From: Treponema sp.
GTDB lineage: Bacteria; Spirochaetota; Spirochaetia; Treponematales; Breznakiellaceae
DNA: 5,604 nt
Assembly: GCA_031266695.1 (NCBI GenBank)
Contig: JAISAK010000003.1
Location: 1-5,604 of the forward strand
Reading direction: 5' to 3'
Position 1 is the first letter of the stretch; every line of letters starts with the position of its first letter. The notes below the pieces were generated by a model. That model was not told the DNA's origin, did not search any database, and was given only the letters and a program-made list of their open reading frames with translations. Both the position numbers and the translations under genes were made by a program. Shown here one piece after another: positions 1 to 4,638 of the stretch.

Positions 1-12
1 TGACTCATTTAT

Positions 13-18
13 TATCAT
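13..18 (+). promoter_or_regulatory. Probable -10 element for tRNA-Gln
   Basis: TATCAT matches the sigma70 consensus TATAAT at five of six bases. It lies ten bases before the mature tRNA 5' end, so transcription would begin a few bases upstream of the tRNA. The matching -35 element would fall outside the left edge, so the promoter cannot be confirmed. The surrounding bases are AT-rich, unlike the rest of the window. Confidence 0.35.
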
Positions 19-27
19 GTTACTTAT

Positions 28-99
28 TGGGACGTAGGCAAGTGGTAAGCCACCGGGTTTTGGCTCCGGCATGCACAGGTTCGAACCCTGTCGTCCCAG
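28..99 (+). tRNA. tRNA-Gln, anticodon UUG
   Basis: A full 72-nt cloverleaf can be drawn by eye. The acceptor stem is 28-34 with 92-98. The D stem is 37-39 with 49-51. The anticodon stem is 53-57 with 65-69 (last pair G-U). The variable loop is 70-74, and the T stem is 75-79 with 87-91 around the canonical loop TTCGAAC (80-86). The anticodon TTG at 60-62 decodes CAA, and CAG by wobble. The weak first pair U1-A72 and the G discriminator (99) are glutamine identity features known from E. coli tRNA-Gln. CCA is not encoded: GGAAA follows the acceptor stem directly. The T-loop-to-3'-end segment is copied 159 bp downstream. Confidence 0.96.
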
Positions 100-137
100 G
101 AAAAAGCGTAAGCTTTTGAAAAGACGCAGGGTTCGAA
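80..137 (+). other. Long bulged stem-loop with nested GUAA hairpin
   Basis: The tRNA T-loop and 3' T-stem sequence TTCGAACCCTG (80-90) is the exact reverse complement of 127-137. After a single bulged T91, pairing continues as 92-95 with 123-126, giving 15 pairs. Inside it, AAAAGC (102-107) and GCTTTT (112-117) pair around a GTAA tetraloop. In RNA this fold would compete with the T-arm and acceptor stem of the tRNA precursor. It could be a processing or termination structure, or a cruciform-forming repeat. The T tract after the inner hairpin is only the four T's that form its own arm, so a strong intrinsic terminator is unlikely. Confidence 0.7.
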
Positions 138-153
138 GGGTTCAGCCCGCCGA
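82..153 (+). repeat. 72-bp direct repeat, copy 1 (overlaps tRNA 3' end)
   Basis: This stretch recurs at 241-312 with one substitution (A144 versus G303). Its first 18 bases are the 3' end of tRNA-Gln, from within the T-loop to the discriminator. The other 54 bases lie downstream of the tRNA. On the bases before 82 and after 153 the two copies no longer match. The repeat is not coding in any convincing way. It resembles a tRNA-derived palindromic repeat, or one end of a tRNA-targeted insertion, but no integrase or transposase gene is visible in the window. Confidence 0.93.
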
Positions 154-176
154 CCAAAGGGAGGAAAAGGCGCCAG

Positions 177-188
177 GACGGCGCCGTC
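177..188. repeat. 12-bp perfect palindrome in repeat spacer
   Basis: GACGGCGCCGTC equals its own reverse complement. A second GGCGCC lies at 169-174, just upstream. A palindrome this size is not rare in GC-rich DNA. It is noted because the whole leader is unusually rich in dyad symmetry. Confidence 0.6.
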
Positions 189-213
189 AGGGCAGAACCC
201 CGGCCTGGAGAGA

Positions 214-230
214 GCAAACAGGATGTTTGC
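214..230. repeat. Small inverted repeat in repeat spacer
   Basis: GCAAAC (214-219) and GTTTGC (225-230) can pair around a 5-nt loop. It lies eleven bases before repeat copy 2. No T tract follows, so it does not look like a terminator. Confidence 0.55.
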
Positions 231-240
231 GAACGGAGGG

Positions 241-312
241 CGAACCCTGTCGTCCCAGGAAAAAGCGTAAGCTTTTGAAAAGACGCAGGGTTCGAAGGGT
301 TCGGCCCGCCGA
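241..312 (+). repeat. 72-bp direct repeat, copy 2 (tRNA 3'-end duplicate)
   Basis: This copy matches 82-153 at 71 of 72 bases, offset by 159 bp. It carries the last 18 bases of tRNA-Gln but no acceptor 5' half, D arm or anticodon arm, so it is not a second tRNA gene. The internal dyad is kept: 241-249 pairs with 286-294 and 251-254 with 282-285, and the GTAA hairpin recurs at 261-276. Near-identity suggests recent duplication, gene conversion or selection on the structure. Confidence 0.93.
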
Positions 313-330
313 TGTCGTCCCGGCAAGGGT

Positions 331-358
331 TTGTGAGGGTATTAAACCCGCATAAAAT
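331..358 (+). promoter_or_regulatory. Candidate sigma70-type promoter for rplY
   Basis: TTGTGA (331-336, four of six matches to TTGACA) is followed after 16 bases by TAAAAT (353-358, five of six matches to TATAAT). Transcription would start near 365, giving a leader of about 50 nt before rplY. The site lies past the repeat array, in the only AT-rich patch of the leader. It would drive rplY and probably tilS. It partly overlaps the inverted repeat 327-349, which could be an operator or the remnant of a tRNA-unit terminator. Confidence 0.42.
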
Positions 359-403
359 TTTTAGAACCAGCCATATCCCGACGGCGGTGTTGGTTGATTA
401 ATT

Positions 404-409
404 GAGGTG
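404..409 (+). promoter_or_regulatory. Ribosome binding site of rplY
   Basis: GAGGTG sits five bases before the ATG at 415. It is the best Shine-Dalgarno match in the window, which fits a highly expressed ribosomal protein gene and supports that start. Confidence 0.75.
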
Positions 410-414
410 TTGAA

Positions 415-1101
415 ATGAGTCAAGTTGTTTTATCCGCCAGGAATCGTCAGGGAACAGGCTCCGCCGAATCCCGTCGTATACGCAGGGGCGGTCGTATTCC
501 GGCGGTGCTTTACGGAAGGACGGGCAAGACGATATCCATAGATCTGGATGCCCAGGAATTCATAAACCGGGTCAAGGATATTTCGGAAAGTACCATTGTC
601 AAGGTTGAAGTCGAAGGCAAGCCTTTTGACGCCTTTGTAAAGGACACCCAGCGCAATATTGTCGACGGAAATATCATTCATATTGATTTTTATGAGGTTG
701 AAAGCGGCGTTGCCCTGCGCGCCAGGGTTTCGATTCACCTCAAGGGGAATCCCGTCGGTGTGCGTGAAGGCGGCGTCCTTGAGTCTCCCCTGCACGAAAT
801 TGAGGTGGAATGTCTGCCCAAGGATCTGCCGGAGCGGATCGAGGTTGATATTTCCGGGCTCAAGGCCAATCAGTCCTTTCACGTCAGGGATATTCCCCTT
901 GCCGAAGGAGTGCGCCTTATCTCCAATGCGGATCAGGTTGTTGCCCTGGTGAAGTTTGCCAAGGCCGAAGCCGAGGCTCCCGCCGAGGCCGAAGCCGCAG
1001 CCGCGGCGGCCGCCGTGCCCGGAGCGGCTCCCCCCGCGGGTGCCGCCGGAGCCGCTCCCGCCGCGGGTGCCGCCCCCGCGGCCGGGGAGAAAAAGGCCTA
1101 A
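415..1101 (+). CDS. rplY: 50S ribosomal protein L25/Ctc family, with Ala/Pro tail
   Basis: The product is the 228-aa long (TL5/Ctc) form of L25, which binds 5S rRNA in the central protuberance of the large ribosomal subunit. Residues 4-93 form the L25 RNA-binding barrel, with the typical N-terminal pattern: a basic SRRIRRGGRIPAVLYG-like stretch near residues 19-34, ending in IIHIDFYEV around 87-95. Residues 100-181 form the Ctc C-terminal beta domain (VREGGVLE, then the conserved CLPKDLPE near 133-140). Residues about 184-228 are an Ala/Glu then Ala/Pro/Gly low-complexity tail ending in GEKKA; such acidic or alanine-rich tails are common in this family and probably disordered. The ATG has a strong GAGGTG site. 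The stop codon abuts the tilS region, implying co-transcription and possible translational coupling. Confidence 0.95.
   Translation: MSQVVLSARNRQGTGSAESRRIRRGGRIPAVLYGRTGKTISIDLDAQEFINRVKDISESTIVKVEVEGKPFDAFVKDTQRNIVDGNIIHIDFYEVESGVALRARVSIHLKGNPVGVREGGVLESPLHEIEVECLPKDLPERIEVDISGLKANQSFHVRDIPLAEGVRLISNADQVVALVKFAKAEAEAPAEAEAAAAAAAVPGAAPPAGAAGAAPAAGAAPAAGEKKA
1035..1074 (+). repeat. Imperfect 27-bp repeat in rplY tail
   Basis: The 13-mer CGCGGGTGCCGCC occurs at 1035-1047 and again at 1062-1074, within two imperfect 27-bp units that encode Ala-Ala-Pro-x-Ala-Gly-Ala-Ala. The tail probably grows and shrinks by slippage or unequal exchange, so its length should vary among close relatives. Confidence 0.6.
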
Positions 1102-1104
1102 ACG
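1091..1104 (+). promoter_or_regulatory. Possible cryptic tilS initiation site with ACG codon
   Basis: AAAAGG (1091-1096) lies five bases before ACG (1102-1104), which directly follows the rplY stop TAA (1099-1101) and is in frame with tilS. The 21 codons between 1102 and the first conventional start (GTG 1165) read as a plausible TilS N-terminal helix (KLFESLVASALED). The layout is what one expects of a coupled start codon that has become ACG, or was misread in sequencing. Confidence 0.45.
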
Positions 1105-1164
1105 AACACAAAGCTTTTCGAATCCCTTGTCGCCTCCGCCCTGGAAGATTCTCCGGCGGGGGCG

Positions 1165-2598
1165 GTGTACCTTGCCGCGGTTTCGGGCGGCGCCGACTCA
1201 ACGGCAATGCTTGCCGCCCTTGCCTCGCTGCGGGATGAAGCCGCCGCGCCGCGGGCCCGCGGGCTGCAAGCCCGTCCGCCGGCCTTTGTTCTGCGCTGCC
1301 TGCACGTGGAACACGGCCTGCGGCCGGCCGAAGAAAGCCGGGGGGACGCCGGCTTTGTGGCGGAGCTTTGCGAAAAACTTGCGGTGCCCTGCCGGATCGC
1401 GGCCGTTCCCCGGGGAAAAATCGCGGAGACCGCCGGGCGCCGGGGTATCGGCCTTGAGGCCGCGGCGCGGCTTTACCGCCGCCGCATCCTGGCCGTGGAG
1501 GCCCGGCGGCTTGCGGCCGGGTACGGCGGAAAGGTGTATATCCTGACAGCCCACACCGGCGACGATCTCCTTGAAACCGTCCTGATGCGTATTTTGCGGG
1601 GTTCGGGGCCCGCGGGGCTTGCCGCCATGCCGCGGCGGCGGGGGGCGCTGCTGCGGCCCCTGCTCGGACTGTATCGCGCCGAGGTTCTTCAATACCTTGA
1701 GGAAAAAGGCGTCTCCCACAGAACGGACTCTACCAACGCGGATAACCGTTACCTTCGTAACCGTGTAAGGAATTGTCTTGTTCCGCAGCTGGACGAACTC
1801 TTTCCCCACTGGAAGCGCGCCTTGAAGGCCCTGGCGGAAACCCAGGCCCTGACCGCGGATTTTCTCAGGGAAGAAGCTCTGGCCAGGGTTCGTTGGGAAG
1901 AGGCCGGGACAAGCCGCGCGGAGAGCGCCGCCCCGGCGGAGAACAGCATTCCAGCGGAGAGCGGCGCGCCGGTTCCGGAATTGCGTACCGACGCCGGCGT
2001 TTTTTTCTCCCAGCCGCCCCTTGTCCGGGAAGAAGCCCTCTTCCAGGGCCTTGACCGGCTTTTGAAAGAGGAAAGCGCCGCGTCAATCAGGCGGGCCGTC
2101 CTCAGGCGTTTCTGCGGGGGCGAAGACTCCGCGGCGGATCTGGGCCCCCTGAGGATACGCCGGGAAGCTTCTTTTTTGTTTCTTTCCCCTTCAAAAGCGG
2201 AAGTTTCGGAGACCGGCTTTTCGCTGTTGATTAAAGAGCCGGGCTTATATAAGCTTAAACAGGTAACTATTGAGGTTACGCCGGGTTTTTACAGTGAAGC
2301 CGGAAAGGATCCGGCTGAAAAGCCCCCGTCTTCCCCGGAAGGGGCCGAAGGTTTTTTTGCCTGTCTTCCCCTGCTTGTCCGGCGGAGCCTGAGCGGTGAC
2401 AGCATTGCGCAAGGGGACGGGCGGTCCGCGCCGCCTCCGGGGGTAAAAAAAGGGAATCTCCTGAGCGTTCTTGACAGGAAGGGGGTTGCCGCTATTATAG
2501 GGGCGGGTACGGGGATTTTTCTCCGAAGGAATATCGAAACCCGCGCGGGCGCGGAGCCGGATTCCGGAAGGTTGCGCCTCATCAGAGTTGTTCGATAA
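1165..2598 (+). CDS. tilS: tRNA(Ile)-lysidine synthase TilS
   Basis: TilS is a cytoplasmic N-type ATP pyrophosphatase that attaches lysine to C34 of tRNA-Ile(CAU), converting its specificity from Met to Ile codons; it is usually essential. Numbered from GTG 1165 (477 aa), the PP-loop SGGADS is at 7-12, VEHGLR at 48-53, the Glu-Ala-Ala-Ala-Arg helix at 98-102, AHTGDDLLET at 129-138, RGSGPAGL at 145-152, LLRPLL at 162-167, and the Asp-Ser-Thr-Asn to Arg-Asn-Arg-Val-Arg motif at 188-202. All are in family order. The more divergent substrate-recognition domains follow, ending near residue 470. Two features are unusual: a 3 x 6-residue tandem repeat at 252-269, and the usual His-His-x-Asp-Asp-Gln reading His-Thr-Gly-Asp-Asp-Leu. 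The true N-terminus probably lies upstream at 1102 (498 aa), since the GTG leaves only three residues before the PP-loop strand and lacks a good ribosome binding site. Confidence 0.93.
   Translation: MYLAAVSGGADSTAMLAALASLRDEAAAPRARGLQARPPAFVLRCLHVEHGLRPAEESRGDAGFVAELCEKLAVPCRIAAVPRGKIAETAGRRGIGLEAAARLYRRRILAVEARRLAAGYGGKVYILTAHTGDDLLETVLMRILRGSGPAGLAAMPRRRGALLRPLLGLYRAEVLQYLEEKGVSHRTDSTNADNRYLRNRVRNCLVPQLDELFPHWKRALKALAETQALTADFLREEALARVRWEEAGTSRAESAAPAENSIPAESGAPVPELRTDAGVFFSQPPLVREEALFQGLDRLLKEESAASIRRAVLRRFCGGEDSAADLGPLRIRREASFLFLSPSKAEVSETGFSLLIKEPGLYKLKQVTIEVTPGFYSEAGKDPAEKPPSSPEGAEGFFACLPLLVRRSLSGDSIAQGDGRSAPPPGVKKGNLLSVLDRKGVAAIIGAGTGIFLRRNIETRAGAEPDSGRLRLIRVVR
1918..1971 (+). repeat. 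Three 18-bp tandem units inside tilS
   Basis: Units 1918-1935, 1936-1953 and 1954-1971 each begin GCGGAGA and encode AESAAP, AENSIP and AESGAP. They lie just after the catalytic domain, in the linker to the substrate-binding part of TilS. In-frame tandem duplication in a flexible linker explains them. Confidence 0.75.
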
Positions 2599-2629
2599 CT
2601 TCGGTTATTGAAAAAATACATTCTCCTAA

Positions 2630-2650
2630 ATTTATACCGGGGGTATAGAT
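2630..2650 (+). promoter_or_regulatory. Inverted repeat over ftsH translation start
   Basis: TATACC (2633-2638) and GGTATA (2642-2647) are a perfect dyad around a GGG centre. In RNA the stem extends by U-G (2632/2648), U-A (2631/2649) and A-U (2630/2650), enclosing part of the only Shine-Dalgarno-like run (GGGGG, 2639-2643) and the first two bases of the ATG. It could be a translation-masking hairpin, possibly temperature-sensitive, or alternatively a DNA operator. The structure is seen directly; the function is inferred. Confidence 0.5.
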
Positions 2651-4628
2651 GTTTAACAATCAAAGCAACAAACAGCCGGAGCAAAGGCCCCGTCCCGGTC
2701 TGCAGGGGAGAAGGCCTAACGGGTTTGCCCTTGTCTTTTTTCTGATCATGACCGGCCTCTTTGCCGCGTATTTTTTCCGGGGCAATACCCAGACCATAGA
2801 CGAAATCCGTTATTCGGACTTTACCCGTTTCCTTGAGCAGAATCAGGTAGAATCCGTAACAATTCACGATAACGATACGATGGATATTTTCCTCAGGGGT
2901 TCGCCTTCCTCAAGGCCGGCGCAGATGAGAACCCGAATTCCCTATCAGGATCCGAATCTTCTTTCCGCGCTGCAGGAGAAGAACATCAATGTTTCCGGGG
3001 CTTCGTCCCCCGTAAGCCCCTTGCGTCTTGTCCTTGAATTTCTTCCCTGGTTTATCGGTTTCGGTTTTATCTGGTTCATGTTCAGGAATATGCAGGGTTC
3101 GGGGAACAAGGCTTTTCAGTTCGGCAAGAGCCGCGCCAAACGCTATCAGGACGAGGGAAAGAAGATAAGTTTTTCCGACGTGGCGGGCCAGAAGGACGCC
3201 AAGTATGAGCTTGAGGAAGTGGTTTCCTTTCTGAAAAGCCCGCAGAAGTTTACCAAAATGGGCGCGCGGATTCCCAAGGGCGTACTCCTGGTGGGCATGC
3301 CCGGCACCGGAAAAACCCTCATGGCGCGGGCCGTCGCGGGCGAAGCCGGGGTTGCCTTCTTCCACATGTCCGGCTCCGATTTTGTCGAGATGTTTGTCGG
3401 CGTCGGAGCAAGCCGCGTGCGGGATCTCTTCGAGCAGGGAAGGCGCAGCGCGCCCTGCATTATTTTTATCGACGAGCTTGACGCGGTAGGGCGTACCAGG
3501 GGCGCGGGCTACGGCGGCGGCCACGATGAAAGGGAGCAGACCCTGAATCAGCTTCTTGTCGAAATGGACGGCTTTGATTCCAAGGACGGCGTTATCATTC
3601 TTGCCGCGACAAACCGGCCCGACGTTCTTGATCCGGCGCTGCTCCGGCCCGGCCGCTTTGACCGGCAGGTAGTGGTCGCCATGCCCGACATAAAGGAAAG
3701 GGAAGCGATCCTTCAGATCCACTCGGCAAAGATACCCGTGGCAAAGGAAGTCGATCTTGTGCGCATCGCAAGGGCCACGCCCGGCATGAGCGGGGCGGAC
3801 ATCGCGAATCTGGTGAACGAAGCGGCCCTCTTTGCCGCGCGCAAGGACAAGGCCACGGTGGACATGCCCGATTTTGAGGAGGCCCGGGACAAGATCCTGA
3901 TGGGCGTCGCCCGCAAAACCCTGGTGGTCTCCGACAGGGAGCGGCGCATGACGGCCATCCACGAGGCGGGCCACGCCCTGCTTCATTATTTCCTCAAGAA
4001 CGCCGATCCCCTGCACAAAGTTACCATTGTTCCCCACGGCCGCGCCCTGGGCATGGCCATGTCCCTGCCCGAGGAAGACAGTTACAGCCGCACCCGGGGC
4101 TGGATAGAGGATCGCATCGTTATCTGCTACGGCGGCTGGATCGCGGAAAAACTTTTCTACAGCGAAACCACCACCGGAACCAAGCAGGATATTCAGCAGG
4201 CCACCGACATGGCGCGGCACATGGTCTGTGAGTGGGGCATGGCCGAAGAGCTTGGCCCCATCGCCTACGGCCAGGAGGACGAACCGATATTCCTGGGCAA
4301 GGAGATAGCCCGGCACAAGGACTATTCGGAAGACACCGCCCGGCGTATCGACAGGGCGGTAAAGGAGATTCTCGACAGGGCAAAGGAAAGCGCCCGGAGC
4401 ATCATTGAAAGCCATAAGACGGAGCTTGAAAAACTTGCCGACGCCCTTATGGCCCGGGAAACCCTGATAGACAGCGAGGTAAGGGAAATCCTCGGGCTTC
4501 CGCCGAGGGAGAATTCCGCGACGCTGACGGACAAGCCCGCGGCCGCTTCGCCGAAACCGAAAGCCCGCGCGTCGGAAGCCGGCGCGGAGCCTCGCAAAAC
4601 AGACTCCGCCGCGCCGGCTGACGGCTGA
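2649..4628 (+). CDS. ftsH: ATP-dependent zinc metalloprotease FtsH
   Basis: FtsH is a hexameric membrane-anchored AAA+ protease that extracts and degrades misassembled membrane proteins and selected regulators. At 659 aa it has normal family length. Membrane segments lie at about 26-43 and 125-146, flanking the short periplasmic domain. The ATPase follows: Walker A GMPGTGKT (216-223), pore loop around Phe249-Val-Gly, Walker [11 protein letters not shown] (271-280, Asp275/Glu276), and second region of homology with arginine fingers in RPGRFDR (333-339). The protease zinc site is HEAGH (438-442), with the third ligand probably Asp514 in TKQDIQQAT. Residues about 620-659 form an Ala/Lys/Pro-rich tail. 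Walker A has Met for the usual second Pro, and GGWIAE (495-500) replaces the usual Gly-Gly-Arg. ATG 2649 is chosen because it gives the standard short cytoplasmic N-terminus before TM1. It starts 50 bp after tilS, within a hairpin. Confidence 0.98.
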   Translation: MFNNQSNKQPEQRPRPGLQGRRPNGFALVFFLIMTGLFAAYFFRGNTQTIDEIRYSDFTRFLEQNQVESVTIHDNDTMDIFLRGSPSSRPAQMRTRIPYQDPNLLSALQEKNINVSGASSPVSPLRLVLEFLPWFIGFGFIWFMFRNMQGSGNKAFQFGKSRAKRYQDEGKKISFSDVAGQKDAKYELEEVVSFLKSPQKFTKMGARIPKGVLLVGMPGTGKTLMARAVAGEAGVAFFHMSGSDFVEMFVGVGASRVRDLFEQGRRSAPCIIFIDELDAVGRTRGAGYGGGHDEREQTLNQLLVEMDGFDSKDGVIILAATNRPDVLDPALLRPGRFDRQVVVAMPDIKEREAILQIHSAKIPVAKEVDLVRIARATPGMSGADIANLVNEAALFAARKDKATVDMPDFEEARDKILMGVARKTLVVSDRERRMTAIHEAGHALLHYFLKNADPLHKVTIVPHGRALGMAMSLPEEDSYSRTRGWIEDRIVICYGGWIAEKLFYSETTTGTKQDIQQATDMARHMVCEWGMAEELGPIAYGQEDEPIFLGKEIARHKDYSEDTARRIDRAVKEILDRAKESARSIIESHKTELEKLADALMARETLIDSEVREILGLPPRENSATLTDKPAAASPKPKARASEAGAEPRKTDSAAPADG

Positions 4629-4638
4629 CGGATGTTTT

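Larger units (their letters stand above)
100..414 (+). other. Intergenic region without a supported gene
   Basis: The 315 bases between tRNA-Gln and rplY hold the rest of repeat copy 1, an 87-bp spacer (154-240), repeat copy 2 (241-312), a mini-copy of the tRNA acceptor end (313-321), a GGGTTT/AAACCC inverted repeat (327-332 with 344-349), a probable promoter and the rplY ribosome binding site. Open frames cross it on both strands, but they mostly re-read the repeat and have no family resemblance or convincing start, so I call no protein here. Confidence 0.75.

Noticed and set aside
80..137. Integron attC site suggested by bulged imperfect palindromes
   Set aside because: The outer boxes do not fit RYYYAAC/GTTRRRY: the sequence reads GTTCGAA, and TTCGAAC comes from the tRNA T-loop. 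No integrase or cassette gene is seen.
82..312. CRISPR array
   Set aside because: Only two repeat copies, 72 bp long with an 87-bp spacer and overlapping a tRNA gene; no cas genes in the window.
24..326. Minus-strand 100-aa open frame with repeated peptide
   Set aside because: The repeated peptide is only the translation of the 72-bp DNA repeat, and the frame runs antisense through the tRNA. No start context or family resemblance.
71..355. Plus-strand 94-aa open frame, Arg/Lys rich
   Set aside because: It starts inside the tRNA and re-reads both repeats; the composition reflects the repeat, not a protein.
327..362. Rho-independent terminator for the tRNA unit
   Set aside because: The stem GGGTTT/AAACCC has an 11-nt loop, and its T run (358-362) begins eight bases after the stem. 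The same bases make a better promoter.
2608..2638. Separate ftsH promoter (TTGAAA with TATACC)
   Set aside because: The spacing is 19 bases and the -10 match only four of six; transcription would begin almost at the ATG. Too weak to list as a feature.
2910..4415. 501-aa minus-strand open frame
   Set aside because: It lies wholly antisense to ftsH, whose motifs are unambiguous. Long antisense frames are expected with GC-rich codon use.
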